A stretch of DNA of 64,000 nucleotides, taken from NCBI RefSeq assembly GCF_023699475.1, contig NZ_JALXFV010000003.1, positions 468,416 to 532,415 on the forward strand. Direction: 5' to 3'. The number at the start of each line of letters is the position of its first letter. Within the stretch, counting starts at the first letter, position 1. The notes beneath the pieces are model-generated. The model saw only the letters and a list, made by a program, of their open reading frames with translations, did no database searches and was not told the origin of the DNA. A program made the translations under genes and the position numbers. Below are positions 8,795-20,686 of the stretch, piece by piece. This DNA comes from Halomarina rubra (GTDB taxonomy: Archaea > Halobacteriota > Halobacteria > Halobacteriales > Haloarculaceae).

Positions 8795-10543
8795 TTACTC
8801 GACCGGGTCGCCCCACTCGCGGAGGTCACCGCCGGTCCGGAGGTTGGCGATGGCCGCGGCGAGGTCGGCGACCGGCAGGCGGACCTGGTCGGTCGAGTCG
8901 CGTTCGCGCAGCGTCACGGTGTCTTCCTCCAGGGTCTCGTAGTCGACGGTGACGCCGTAGGGCGTACCGACCTCGTCCTGGCGGCGGTAGCGCCGTCCGA
9001 TGGCACCCGAGTCGTCGTAGACGACGCTCAGACCGGTCTGGCGGAGCGTGCTCGCGAGGTCCTTCGCGCGCTCGTCCATGCCGTCTTTCGTCATCAGCGG
9101 GAAGACGCCGACGGTGGTCGGGGCCATCTCCGGCGGGAGAGCGAGGTACGAGCGCTGCTCGCCGTCGACCTCGTCGGTCCGGAGCGCGTGGTCGAGCACC
9201 GTCGCGACGAGACGGTCGACGCCGAACGACGGTTCGACGACGTGGGGCGTGACGTGCTCGCCCGCCTCCGTGACCTCCTCGACGCGGTGGTCGACGGCGT
9301 CGCCGGGCACGTCGTACGTCTCGCCGTCGACGGTGACGGGGATGGGGTCGGCGTCGAAGTCGCCCTCGCCCGCGGCGGCCATCCGGTCGAGTTCCGCGGC
9401 GACGTCGCCGGCCGCGCCGCCGAACTCGGGGCCGAGCACGCTCATGTCCGGGTCGACGACCGCCCGTTCGACGGTGACGGGGTCATCGTACTGCTGGAAC
9501 ACGGTGAAGTCGGCGTCGGCGTACTTCGCGTGTTTCGAGAGGTCGTAGTCGCCCCGGTAGGCGAAGCCCGTTATCTCGATCCAGTTGCCGTCGATCTCGG
9601 CCTCGGCGTCCCAGCAGTCACTGGCGTAGTGGGCGAGTTCGCCCGGCAGGTGCTGGCGGTAGCGGAACCGGTCCATGTCGACGCCGATGCGCTCGTAGAA
9701 CTGCTTGGAGAGACCGAGGTAGAACGCCACCCAGTCGCTCGTGACGACGTTTCGTTCGACGGCCTCGCCGACGGTCATCGTCTCGATGCCGCCGTCGCCG
9801 TCCTGCGCGCTCGCGGAGTACAGCGGTACCTCGACGTCCGCGACGCGTTCGAGCGGCGGTTCGTCGGCCTCGGGGTCGACGAAGTGTTCCAGTTCGGCCT
9901 GCGTGAACTCTCGGACGCGGATGAGACCCCGCCGCGGCGATATCTCGTTGCGGTAGGCTCGACCGACCTGTGCGACGCCGAACGGGAGTTGGTTGCGCGC
10001 GTACTCCTTGAGCCGCGAGAACTCGACGAAGATGCCCTGTGCGGTCTCCGGGCGCAGGTAGCCCGCCTGCGAGGAGCCGGGGCCGATGGCCGTCTCGAAC
10101 ATGAGGTTGAAGTCGGTGACGTCGACGCCCGCGAGCGGTTCGCCACACGCCGGACAGGCGATGTCGTGGTCGGCGATGAGCGCCTCCACGTCGGGAATCG
10201 GGAGCGCCTCGGCGTCGGCGATGTCGGTCGCACCCTCGACGAGGTGGTCGGCGCGGTGGGGTTCGCCACACGACGGGCACTCGACGATCATGTCGTCGAA
10301 CGTGTCGAGGTGGCCCGACGCCTCGAAGACGGGTTCGGGCATGACGGTTGGCGCGTCGATCTCCATGTGGCCCTCGCGGGTGACGTAGCGGTCGCGCCAG
10401 GCGTCCTCGACGTTCGACTTCAGGGTCGCACCCTGCGGGCCGTAGACGTAGAAGCCCGCGACGCCGCCGTACGCCTCGCTGGCCTGGAAGAAGAAGCCCC
10501 GGCGCTTGGCGAGCTCCATCAGGTCGGTGTCGGCCTCGCTCAT
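8795..10543 (-). CDS. glyS: Glycyl-tRNA synthetase (alpha2, class II)
   Basis: 582 aa; charges tRNA-Gly. Seen: the N-terminal class II start (MELAKRRGFFFQASEAYGG), zinc-binding CPSCGEPHR and CPACGEPL pairs (about residues 90-140), motif 2 around GVAQVGRAYRNEISPRRG, the FTQAELEHFVDP stretch, motif 3 around PSFGVDRLV, and a C-terminal anticodon-binding domain. It overlaps the upstream CBS gene by 4 bp, so the two are probably translated from one mRNA. Confidence 0.98.
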   Translation of the reverse strand: MSEADTDLMELAKRRGFFFQASEAYGGVAGFYVYGPQGATLKSNVEDAWRDRYVTREGHMEIDAPTVMPEPVFEASGHLDTFDDMIVECPSCGEPHRADHLVEGATDIADAEALPIPDVEALIADHDIACPACGEPLAGVDVTDFNLMFETAIGPGSSQAGYLRPETAQGIFVEFSRLKEYARNQLPFGVAQVGRAYRNEISPRRGLIRVREFTQAELEHFVDPEADEPPLERVADVEVPLYSASAQDGDGGIETMTVGEAVERNVVTSDWVAFYLGLSKQFYERIGVDMDRFRYRQHLPGELAHYASDCWDAEAEIDGNWIEITGFAYRGDYDLSKHAKYADADFTVFQQYDDPVTVERAVVDPDMSVLGPEFGGAAGDVAAELDRMAAAGEGDFDADPIPVTVDGETYDVPGDAVDHRVEEVTEAGEHVTPHVVEPSFGVDRLVATVLDHALRTDEVDGEQRSYLALPPEMAPTTVGVFPLMTKDGMDERAKDLASTLRQTGLSVVYDDSGAIGRRYRRQDEVGTPYGVTVDYETLEEDTVTLRERDSTDQVRLPVADLAAAIANLRTGGDLREWGDPVE

Positions 10544-11397
10544 AGCGACTTCAGGAGGTCCATGTCCTGGACGATGCCCACGAGGTCGCTACCGCTCATC
10601 AGCGGTATCTGCTCGATGTCGTGTTTCAGCATCTGGCGGGCGGCGAACTGCGCGGTCTTCGTCCGCGAGACGGTCACCATCTCCTCGCTCATGAACTCGC
10701 TGGCGGTGCCCTCGGGGAACTGCACGTCACGCGTCGGGATGTAGCGGTTGCCGACGGCCTTGATACCCTCCCACTTCCAGTCGTCGTCCTCGTCGGCGAT
10801 GGAGTCGCCGGTCTGGCCCTCGCCCTCGACGACCTCGGCGACCTCGATGAGGTCGGCTTCGGTGATGATGCCGACGACGTCCACCTCGTCGTCGTCCTCA
10901 CCGACGACGATGCCGTAGGGGACGTCCGCGAACGACAGTTCGCGCTCGACGACCGCCAGCGGCGTCTCGGTGTAGACGCAGTTGACGGTGCGCGTCGCGA
11001 GGTCGCCGACCGCGCTCTCGCCGTCGGCGTCGCCCTCTGCGATGGCCCGGACGACGTCGGTGATGGTGACGATGCCGTCGAGCGTGTCGCCGTCGACGAC
11101 CGGCACGCGCCGGGCGTCGTGCTCGCGCATCACGGCGGCGAGTTCGTCGAGCGACGTGTCGGCGGTGACGGTCGGCCCCTCCTCGACGAGCAACGCGAGT
11201 TGGTCCTCGTCGGGGTTGTTGATGAGGCCCTCCCGGGAGACGAGTCCCCGGAACACCTCACCGTCGTCGGTCGGTTTCACGACGGCGACGGAGGAGAACT
11301 CGCCCGTGCGGAGGTACTCCAACGCGTCGTCGCGGCTGCCCGGTAGCGACACCGTCACGACCTCGTCGCCCGGCGTCATGGCGTCTGCGACGTTCAT
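10540..11397 (-). CDS. Four-CBS-domain protein
   Basis: 285 aa, ATG at 11397 (MNVADAMTPGDEV). Four CBS repeats forming two Bateman modules can be traced: about residues 1-65, 68-125, 130-195 and 225-285, the last ending SGSDLVGIVQDMDLLKSL. There is no attached catalytic domain, so it is likely a ligand sensor for adenosyl compounds acting on another protein. It precedes glyS with a 4-bp overlap, a layout that suggests a link to translation or energy state, but the partner is unknown. Confidence 0.9.
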   Translation of the reverse strand: MNVADAMTPGDEVVTVSLPGSRDDALEYLRTGEFSSVAVVKPTDDGEVFRGLVSREGLINNPDEDQLALLVEEGPTVTADTSLDELAAVMREHDARRVPVVDGDTLDGIVTITDVVRAIAEGDADGESAVGDLATRTVNCVYTETPLAVVERELSFADVPYGIVVGEDDDEVDVVGIITEADLIEVAEVVEGEGQTGDSIADEDDDWKWEGIKAVGNRYIPTRDVQFPEGTASEFMSEEMVTVSRTKTAQFAARQMLKHDIEQIPLMSGSDLVGIVQDMDLLKSL

Positions 11398-11481
11398 GGT
11401 GCACACTGACTCCGCCCGCGTACAAAGGCGTTACACATCCCCGTCGGTTTCTCACACGGACGGGGGCCGGTCGACCGCCGG

Positions 11482-12096
11482 TCAGTGTCGGGGGTCCTCG
11501 TCGGCTCCCTCGGCGAGTCGCTGCTCCGCCTTCGGGAAGAACGGCTCCCACTCCTCGTGGCGGAAGCTGGCGACGGGCGTCCGGTCAAGACGCTGAACGT
11601 GGACGAACGCCGTCTCGTTGTCGACGACCGCTCGGCGGACGGCCCCCGCGTACATCTGCTGGTACGCTCCGGCCAGCAACAGCGCCGTCTGGCTGTCGTC
11701 GTCGAAGTACGCGACGACCATGTACACCTGACCGCTCTGCTCGTGCTGGAACACCTCGAAGCGGTCGAACGCGTCGAGTTCGAGCGGCTCGCCCTCCTCC
11801 TGGGCGGCGAGCTCCTCGACGGTGTGGTCGGTCACCGTCGCGAGCACCTCCAGCACGTCGTCGGCGAGGTTGTCGACGACACCGAACGTGAGGCCGTAGC
11901 GACCCGTCGGCTCCTGTTCCGGGCTCTCGGGTGCGAGGTCGTCGGCAGCGACGGCGAGCGCGTCCCACCCCTTCTCCTCGAGTTCCTCGGCCATCCCGTA
12001 CAGCTCCTCGCGGGTCGCGTTCCACGCGTTCTTCAGCGCGTCGGCGTTGCTCGCGACGCGGTCGGCGTAGTCGGTCTCCTCTCCGATTTCGGGCAT
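11482..12096 (-). CDS. Haloarchaeal conserved protein, unknown function
   Basis: 204 aa soluble, very acidic. An N-terminal helical part (MPEIGEETDYADRV to about residue 50) precedes a mixed domain with GRYGLTFGVVDNLAD, VYMVVAYFDDDSQTALLLAG and FVHVQRLDRTPVASF strands. I do not recognise the family beyond its haloarchaeal style. It stands alone, with 84 bp to the CBS gene downstream and 109 bp to the preceding gene end. Confidence 0.7.
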   Translation of the reverse strand: MPEIGEETDYADRVASNADALKNAWNATREELYGMAEELEEKGWDALAVAADDLAPESPEQEPTGRYGLTFGVVDNLADDVLEVLATVTDHTVEELAAQEEGEPLELDAFDRFEVFQHEQSGQVYMVVAYFDDDSQTALLLAGAYQQMYAGAVRRAVVDNETAFVHVQRLDRTPVASFRHEEWEPFFPKAEQRLAEGADEDPRH

Positions 12097-12205
12097 GCCT
12101 CCCTCTCGGCGATTGAACGTGTAAAAGCTGTTGGCGTCGTCCCGACACGCCCGGACCGAGCGTGCCGTCGTCGCGACCGGTTCGTCCCCCGGCCGCGACG
12201 ATTGG

Positions 12206-12642
12206 CTACGAGACGGCGATACCGAACACCGTCTCCATCACGTAGGAGACGGCCAGCACGAGCAGACTCGCGACGAACAGCTTCAGCGCGTCAGAGAGTC
12301 GGTCGTCGTGGTCCAGGCGATACGCCGACGGAATCACCCGCTGGACGCGCGACTGGAACGGCGTCTCTCGGCCGCGGTCGGCGGGCAGTCGGGCCTCGTC
12401 GCGCTTGTCGAGTCGGGTCGGGCGGAGCTTCAACGCCGCGAGGCCGAACAGCAACATCCCGACGACGAACAGTCCTCGTTTCACCCCGACGAGCCCGCCG
12501 CCGAGCGCGACGCTGACGGCACCCAGAACGACGAACAACACGACGAGGACGCTCAGCGAGTAGGCGACGAGGTCGACGAGCTGGCGCGGACGGTCCGCCC
12601 CCGACCCGTCGAACTCCTCGGGTGTCGCCGAGCGGTCCGCCA

Positions 12643-12643
<1 letters not shown>
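12206..12643 (-). CDS. Small membrane protein coupled to the Dpp operon
   Basis: 145 aa. Three hydrophobic segments (about residues 24-47, 52-70 and 120-142) with a basic cytosolic loop between the second and third. Its ATG overlaps the stop of the upstream ATPase gene as TGATG, so it is probably translated with the transporter operon. I know no function; an accessory or stability role for the transporter is only a guess from the overlap. Confidence 0.7.
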
Positions 12644-14398
<1,755 letters not shown>

Positions 14399-14406
<8 letters not shown>

Positions 14407-15769
14407 CGTCGCTCACCTCGTCTGGGTCGGCTCGCGCGGTCGTCGCACCACGTGACTGGTGGTACGCGACGGCGTCCTCGCGGGCCATGTCTTCGGGGTA
14501 CAGCAGGCAGGCGGCGGTGTGTTCCGCCTCGCTCGTACTCACGTCGACGCTCACCGGATGGACGGCGTCACACGCGTCGAACGCCTCGGGACACCGCGGT
14601 GCGAACCGGCAGTACGTCGGCTGTTCGTTCGGCGTCGGCACCTCCCCCTCGATGGTACGGAGGCGCTCGCCGCCGACGTTGCGGCTCGGAATCGACTCGA
14701 GGAGCCCCTGCGTGTAGGGGTGTTTCGGCTCGTCGAACAGCACCCGCGAAGGGGCGCTCTCGACGAGTTCGCCGGCGTACATCACGTTGACGCGGTCGGC
14801 GATCTCGGCGATGACACCCATGTCGTGGGTGATGAACATGATCGAGAGGTCGCGTTCCGCCTGGATCTCGTCGAGCAGTTCGAGAATCTGCGCCTGGATG
14901 GTGACGTCGAGCGCCGTGGTCGGCTCGTCACAGATGAGCAACTCGGGCTCACACGCCAGGGCCATCGCGATGACCGCCCGCTGGCGCATCCCTCCGGAGA
15001 ACTGGTGGGGGTACTCGTCGACGCGTCGACGGGCGTCGGGGATGGACACCGCTTCGAGCAGGCGGACGGCCTCCTCGGTCGCCGCCTTCCCGGTCAGCCC
15101 GCGGTGGAGGCGCAGCGCCTCCTTGATCTGGTTACCGACGGTGTAGACGGGGTTGAGCGACGTCAGCGGGTCCTGGAAGATCATGGCGATACCGCTGCCA
15201 CGGAGCTTCCGGAGCCCCTCCTTGGGTGCGTTGGTGATCTCGACGTAGCCCTCCGCGCCGTCGCGGACGACGAACGTCTTCTCGCGGACGATACCGAGCT
15301 CCGCGGCGTAGCCGCCCTCGACGAGGTCGGCCATGTCGACACGCCCCTCGCGGACGAGCGTCTCGGCGTCCGCGCCGGCGTACTGGTCGCCGCCGAGTTC
15401 CGAGGCGCGGTGGCCACTCGACAGCAGGCGGTCGACGAGGTCGACGAGGTCGTGTTCCTCGCGGAGTTCGTCGATCTCGGCGGTCCGCTTGGGGAACAGT
15501 CGCGCGAGCCGGTCGACGGTCGTCGGCTCGCGGAACTTGATGGACCCGCCCATGATGCGACCGGGCGAGTCGACGAGTCCCATGATGGAGCGGGCGGTGA
15601 CGGACTTGCCCGACCCGGACTCGCCGACGATGCCGACGGTCTCTCCGCGGTGGATGGTGTAGCTGATGTCGTCGACCGCACGGATGGTCTCCTTGTCGGT
15701 GAAGAACGTCGTCTGGAGGTTCTCCACTTCGAGGATGGGTTCGTCCATCCGGCTCTGCTGGAGGCTCAT
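14399..15769 (-). CDS. dppD: Peptide/nickel-type ABC transporter ATP-binding protein (DppD-like)
   Basis: 456 aa. Seen: Walker A GESGSGKS (about residues 49-56), Q-loop [10 protein letters not shown] (198-207), signature FSGGMRQR (257-264), Walker B LLICDEP (277-283), and a C-terminal oligopeptide domain with [14 protein letters not shown], whose cysteines can bind an iron-sulfur cluster in some family members. An insert of about 110 residues (80-190) separates Walker A from the Q-loop. The gene overlaps the upstream permease gene by 4 bp and the downstream ATPase gene by 8 bp, so a single operon is likely. Confidence 0.92.
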
Positions 15770-17277
15770 CCGCCACCCCCGGCGGCCGCGGCCTCGTTAG
15801 CAGCACCCTCGCCACCCTGACTCTGTGGGTCGATGGCGTCACGGATGCCGTCGCCGAACGCGTTCAGCGCCGTCACGACGAGCACGATGAGGATGCCCGG
15901 GATGAGCGCGATGTGCCACGACTCGGTGGCGACGTACGACCGCCCGTCGGCGACCGCCCGGCCCCACTCGGGGGTCGGCGCGCCGATTCCGATGTTGAGG
16001 AACGACAGCGCCGCCGTCGTGATGATGATGCCGCCGATGGTCAGCGACCCGTAGACGAGCAGGTAGCCGAGGATGTACGGCAGCATGTGCTTGCGCATCG
16101 TGGTGGTCGAGCGCTGCCCGTAGGAACGAGCGGCGTCGACCCACTCCTGTTCGGAGACCTGGAAGGCGGGCCCACGCACCGCACGCCAGAGCCCCGGCCA
16201 GTAGAGGAACCCGAACGCGAGCGCGAGCAGTAACCCGCCGTTGTAGAAGCTCGTCAACCAGTGGTCGGCGAACACCACGTTGATGAGGATGAGCAACAGC
16301 AACACCGGAATCGCCTGGATGGAGTCGCTGATGACCACCACCGAGAGGTCGGCGAAGCCCTTGTAGTACGCCGTCAGCAGACCGAACGCGGCGGCGATGA
16401 AGCCACTGATGGCGATGGCGGTGACGCCGATGAACAGCGAGACGCGTGCCCCGTACGCCATGAAGGTGAACAGGTCACCGCCCGGTAAGTTCATCGTCCC
16501 GAACGGATGGAACCGGCCGAACTCGTCGTACGACAGCGGCCCGGTGTTGTACGCGGGCGTCCCCTGCGAAGAGGAGACGAGATTCGCGTCACCGGCGGTC
16601 GTCGTCTCGACGGTCCCCGTCTCCTCGTCGAAGTACTCGACCTCGAACTCGTAGGGACGGTCGATGTCCTGTTCGAACGTCGTCGGGGAGATGGTCGGCG
16701 CGAACAGCGCCAGACCGACGAACAGCACGACGATGACGAGGCCGAACTGACCCCAGCGGTGACCGCGGAGGCGGTCGACGACGTCGTCGCGGGGCGTCCA
16801 GTCGGCCTGTCGGTAGTGCTCGACGAACGTCCGGTAGCCGAACCAGGCCCACCACAGCAACAGGAACAGGTAGGCGTAGATGAGGACGACCCGGAAGAAC
16901 CAGGCGTACGCCGGTGGCAGTCCCAGGAAGGTGCCCTCCCACGCCCCGCTGGCGACCTGGTGGCCCTGGTTGGGAATCAGGCTCCGCGAGAGCAGCGTCG
17001 GCAGGGTGTTCCCGAACTGTTCGATGCTGTTGAGGATGCTGACGACGACCGCACCCGTCGCGTCGCTGTTGGGGCCGATGCCCTGGGGCGCGCCGCTGAC
17101 CGCACCGATAGCGACGCTGGCGACGAGTTCGAACACGCCGAACAGCGTCGAGATGACGGCGCCGAGTTCGACGAGCAGCAGCAAGGCGAGCCCGACGGCC
17201 CACACGAGCGCGGGCCGCGGGTTCGTCGCGAGACGCTCGCGCAGCGGTACCTCCTCGAATTGGTGTTGGCTACTCAT
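15766..17277 (-). CDS. dppC: ABC transporter permease (DppC-like)
   Basis: 503 aa, much longer than bacterial DppC (about 300). The C-terminal half carries the BPD permease core with the EAA-type loop around SEQEWVDAARSYGQR and the tail ALNAFGDGIRDAIDPQ. The N-terminal part adds hydrophobic segments near residues 27-55 and 130-150 and an extracytoplasmic stretch (about 200-260) with DRPYEFEVEYFDEE. Start lies 2 bp from the preceding permease stop. It forms the membrane channel with the DppB-like protein. Confidence 0.92.
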   Translation of the reverse strand: MSSQHQFEEVPLRERLATNPRPALVWAVGLALLLLVELGAVISTLFGVFELVASVAIGAVSGAPQGIGPNSDATGAVVVSILNSIEQFGNTLPTLLSRSLIPNQGHQVASGAWEGTFLGLPPAYAWFFRVVLIYAYLFLLLWWAWFGYRTFVEHYRQADWTPRDDVVDRLRGHRWGQFGLVIVVLFVGLALFAPTISPTTFEQDIDRPYEFEVEYFDEETGTVETTTAGDANLVSSSQGTPAYNTGPLSYDEFGRFHPFGTMNLPGGDLFTFMAYGARVSLFIGVTAIAISGFIAAAFGLLTAYYKGFADLSVVVISDSIQAIPVLLLLILINVVFADHWLTSFYNGGLLLALAFGFLYWPGLWRAVRGPAFQVSEQEWVDAARSYGQRSTTTMRKHMLPYILGYLLVYGSLTIGGIIITTAALSFLNIGIGAPTPEWGRAVADGRSYVATESWHIALIPGILIVLVVTALNAFGDGIRDAIDPQSQGGEGAANEAAAAGGGG

Positions 17278-17279
17278 TG

Positions 17280-18308
17280 TCAGTCGTACCCGATTCGTGG
17301 GTCGATGAGGGTGTACAGGAAGTCCTGCAGGATGTTGATTATCAACGTGAGTAGGACGAAGACGTAGATCAGCGACCCGGCGAGCGGCAGGTCACCCTGG
17401 AACGCCGCGTCGATGAACAGTTTGCCCAGTCCGTTGATGGCGAAGATCTCTTCGACGATGACCGACCCGCCGATGAGGATGAACGCCTCCGCGGTGATGA
17501 TGGGCACCAGCGGGATGAGCGCGTTCCGGAAGATGTGCTTCCAGACGATGATGCGCTCGGGAACGCCCTTCGCCCGGGCGGTCTCGACGTAGTTCGAGTT
17601 CACCGTCTCCAGAACGGCCGTCCGGCCGACACGCATCTCGTTACCCATCGACGAGGAGCCCAACACCAGCGCCGGTGGGAGGATCTGTTTGATGGCGACC
17701 GCGAGGTTCTCGGGGTCCGTGAGGTCCTCCAGCGGCGGTGCCGTGATGACCTTCGTGTCGACGATCCACGTCGACCAGTTGAACGCACCGCCGGTCAACT
17801 GGTTCGAAGCGACGAGGAACGACGAGATGATGATGGCGAGCCAGAAGTTCGGCATCGCTCGCCAGACGATTCCACCGAACGACGCCGAGTAGTCCGACAG
17901 CGTGTTCGGACGCAGGCCGGCGTAGAACCCGAGCGGGATGCCGACGAGCAGCGCCACCAGCACCGACCAGAAGCCGAGCCAGATGGTTCGGGGCGCTCGC
18001 GTCGCGATGAGTTCCGTCACGTCCGACCCGCGGTTGACGACCCACGCCTGACCGAGGTCGAAGGTCAACAGGTCGGTCATGAACGCGACGTACTGTCGCC
18101 AGAGGGGAATCGGATTGCCCTGTGCGTCGATGATACCGATACTCCGTGCGACCGCGCGGCGGTAGCCGGGGTCGTTGTTCGTCCCGACGATCGCAGACAC
18201 CGGGTCCAGTGGACCCATCCGAAGGATGATGAAGGTGAGCGACATCGAGAACAACAGCACCGGAATGGCGAGTACGAGTCGCCTCGCGAAGTAGCTCCAG
18301 CGGCTCAT
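17280..18308 (-). CDS. dppB: ABC transporter permease (DppB-like)
   Basis: 342 aa. N-terminal MSRWSYFARRLVLAIPVLLF followed by a periplasmic-type domain and five more TM helices. The EAA loop appears as NYVETARAKGVPERIIVWKH, and the end LYTLIDPRIGYD is the classic DppB terminus. Size and domain order are normal for the family. It lies 188 bp after the binding-protein gene and directly before dppC, in the order expected for a peptide or nickel/opine importer. Confidence 0.95.
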   Translation of the reverse strand: MSRWSYFARRLVLAIPVLLFSMSLTFIILRMGPLDPVSAIVGTNNDPGYRRAVARSIGIIDAQGNPIPLWRQYVAFMTDLLTFDLGQAWVVNRGSDVTELIATRAPRTIWLGFWSVLVALLVGIPLGFYAGLRPNTLSDYSASFGGIVWRAMPNFWLAIIISSFLVASNQLTGGAFNWSTWIVDTKVITAPPLEDLTDPENLAVAIKQILPPALVLGSSSMGNEMRVGRTAVLETVNSNYVETARAKGVPERIIVWKHIFRNALIPLVPIITAEAFILIGGSVIVEEIFAINGLGKLFIDAAFQGDLPLAGSLIYVFVLLTLIINILQDFLYTLIDPRIGYD

Positions 18309-18496
18309 GGAGCCCTCCCGTCTCGTTCGGGACGGCCCGTCGCCCGTCCGCGGGCGCAGTCACCGCCGTCGCTGTCCATGGCTATCATTGTAGCTTGTCG
18401 CTGAATTTTGGGGTGCGGCAATTATCTCTTTCGTCTCGCACGCGCGCCGCTGGGCGCGTTGGGTCGAAAAACGGTACGTTCAGACGTGGACGGTGC

Positions 18497-20446
18497 TTAC
18501 TCGCCGGAGCCGTTTGCGGGCGTCTGCGGCGTCGCGGTGACCGTCCGGCGGCTCTCTTGCTCCTTCCAGAAGCTCGTGAACTTCTGGCGGGACTCGCCCA
18601 TCGCACCGAAGGCGGGCATGTGCATGTACTTGTACTTGAACCGCTCCGTCGCGCCGTGGAACATGTTCACGAGGATGACGTCCTCCCAGTTCGCCTCCTC
18701 CATCTTGAGGTAGGCGTCGGCACGGGCCTGCTCTGCATCGTCGCCCGGACCGGGGTTGGCCTGGATGGTCTCCCACGCCTCGGCGGCGCTCTGGGAGGCC
18801 TCCGTCGCCTCGTCGCGGCCCCAGTTCGTGTACGTCAGCACGCCGGTCTCACCCGTGTAGGTGTTTGGCGGGTTGATGAGCTGGAGGAAGTTGTCTCCGG
18901 CCGGCCAGTCGGCGATCCACCCGAGCGTGTACGCCTGTAGGTTCCCGTTCTGACCACGGTCGAGGAGCGTCGAGAACTCCGCGGACTCGATGGTCATGTC
19001 GATGTGTGCACTCTGGAGCTGCTGGCGGATGATCTGGGCCATCTCGTTCCAGGTCGTGCTCTCGTAGTGCGTGAGCGTCAGCTCGAACTTCTCGTTCGAG
19101 GAGTAGCCAGCGTCCTCCATGACCTGCTTGGCCTCGGGGACCTGGGACTCGCCGATACCGTACGGGTAGTTCTCCTGGACGTGCGAGTCGTAGTTCTCCG
19201 CGGGGTTCTCCCCGGGGAAGACGAGCGGCGGCGTGAGGTGGTACGCCGGCGCCTGGCGGTCCTTGAACACACGGCTCGAGAGGCTCTCCTGGTTGATCGC
19301 GTGAGCGAACGCCTGGCGGACCGGCTTCGGGACCTCCTGGGTGTTGAACGCGATGTAGAACGTCGACACCTCGGGCACCTTCAGGTAGTCGACGGTCTCG
19401 CCGTTCGCCTGGAACGGCCCGTACTCGCCGACGGTGCGACCCTGGTCGTCCTTCGAGGTGTTCTTGACCTTGCTGCGGTCGTAGCGCGGCGTCGGAACGT
19501 TGAACCGGTCGACGTTCTGCGACATCGCGTAGTTGAACATCGCGTTGTCGTCCTCGATGACCTGCCAGTGGACCTTGTCGAGGTAGGCGCTCTCGCCGTA
19601 GTAGTCGTCGTACTTCGAGACCTCTGCGGCCGTCCCCTTCTCCCAGAAGTCGAAGGAGAACGGACCACAGCCGATGGGAGAGCTGGTGGCGAACTCGGTG
19701 TACTCGGGGGCGTCCTCGGCCTCCTCACCCGAGCCCGTGCGCTCGGCGTCGATGTCGATGCCGATGGCGTCCTGCGGGATGACCGCGAACGAGGAGTACG
19801 CGAGCATCTGGAGCGTCATGTGGAACGGCTCCGCGAGAGTGATCTTGAGGGTCTTCTCGTCCTCGGCGCTCACGTTGAGCGACTCCGCGACGTAGTTGCC
19901 GTCGCCGTCGGTCTCGTGGGCGATGCCCAGCGAGTCGAGGATGAAGTACGACCGCACCGACTTCGGCGAGCGGGCGAGCCGCTCGAACGAGTAGACGAAG
20001 TCCTGTGCCGTGACGGTGTTGCCGTCGTGGAACGTCGCGTCGTTGAGTGTGAACGTGTACGTCGTGTCGTCGTCGGAACGCTCGACGTTCGAGGCGAGCA
20101 GGTTCTCGACGGAGGTGTCGCCGTTCGGGTAGTTCATCAGGGCGTCGTGAATCTGGGTCACGACGTAGCCCGATGCCTCGTCGCCTGCGGCGACGGGGTC
20201 GAACGTCGTCATCGTCGAGTTGATCATCCGGAACGTCCCGCCGGACTGCGGTTCGGGCGTCGACTCGTTGCCGTCGCCGCCACCGTTGCCGGTGCCGTTA
20301 CCGTTGCCGTTCCCGTCACTGTCGTTGCCACCGTCGTTGCCGTCGTCACCGCCAAGCCCGAGACAACCTGCGAGCGCGGCAACGCCTGCCGCCCCACCGG
20401 TCGCCTGCAGGAAGCGACGCCGGGAAAGTCCGCTACTGTCTGTCAT
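18497..20446 (-). CDS. dppA: Tat-exported ABC substrate-binding lipoprotein (SBP family 5)
   Basis: 649 aa. Signal: twin-arginine SRRRFLQATGG then lipobox ALAGC at about residues 20-24, a Gly/Asp/Asn linker, then the SBP_bac_5 domain with GGTFRMINSTMTTFDP, YNYPNGD-like and DATFHDGNTVTAQDFVYSFERL motifs. It should be exported folded, lipid-anchored outside the membrane and bind a peptide or similar solute. A cognate Tat system is encoded in this window. First gene of the operon; a TATA-like box lies about 34 bp before the ATG. Confidence 0.95.
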   Translation of the reverse strand: MTDSSGLSRRRFLQATGGAAGVAALAGCLGLGGDDGNDGGNDSDGNGNGNGTGNGGGDGNESTPEPQSGGTFRMINSTMTTFDPVAAGDEASGYVVTQIHDALMNYPNGDTSVENLLASNVERSDDDTTYTFTLNDATFHDGNTVTAQDFVYSFERLARSPKSVRSYFILDSLGIAHETDGDGNYVAESLNVSAEDEKTLKITLAEPFHMTLQMLAYSSFAVIPQDAIGIDIDAERTGSGEEAEDAPEYTEFATSSPIGCGPFSFDFWEKGTAAEVSKYDDYYGESAYLDKVHWQVIEDDNAMFNYAMSQNVDRFNVPTPRYDRSKVKNTSKDDQGRTVGEYGPFQANGETVDYLKVPEVSTFYIAFNTQEVPKPVRQAFAHAINQESLSSRVFKDRQAPAYHLTPPLVFPGENPAENYDSHVQENYPYGIGESQVPEAKQVMEDAGYSSNEKFELTLTHYESTTWNEMAQIIRQQLQSAHIDMTIESAEFSTLLDRGQNGNLQAYTLGWIADWPAGDNFLQLINPPNTYTGETGVLTYTNWGRDEATEASQSAAEAWETIQANPGPGDDAEQARADAYLKMEEANWEDVILVNMFHGATERFKYKYMHMPAFGAMGESRQKFTSFWKEQESRRTVTATPQTPANGSGE

Positions 20447-20473
20447 TCCAAGTCTCCGTATTTGATTGTTGGT

Positions 20474-20484
20474 GATAAAACTGC
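20474..20484 (-). promoter_or_regulatory. Putative promoter of the Dpp operon
   Basis: Minus-strand TTTTATCA centred about 34 bp upstream of the binding-protein ATG, giving a predicted leader of about 8-10 nt. Visible by eye only; no score was computed. Confidence 0.45.
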
Positions 20485-20654
20485 CGTTGTCTCCACGCCG
20501 ACGGCATCTGCCGCCGATTTTCGGTACGATGCTATCTTGTTAGGCGTCCACACGAACCGAGGTAGCGGTTCTCGTGACTAATACGTCGCGTTGACTGAAA
20601 TACGGGTTTTACCAACACGCTCGACCGTGATGAACCGGCAACCCGTTCCGATAC

Positions 20655-20662
20655 GTTTATAG
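20655..20662 (+). promoter_or_regulatory. Putative leaderless promoter of the 52-aa gene
   Basis: GTTTATAG centred about 29 bp before the ATG at 20687, typical distance for a haloarchaeal TATA box giving a leaderless transcript. Confidence 0.6.
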
Positions 20663-20686
20663 TTGAATGCTAGATAGTGACACGTG

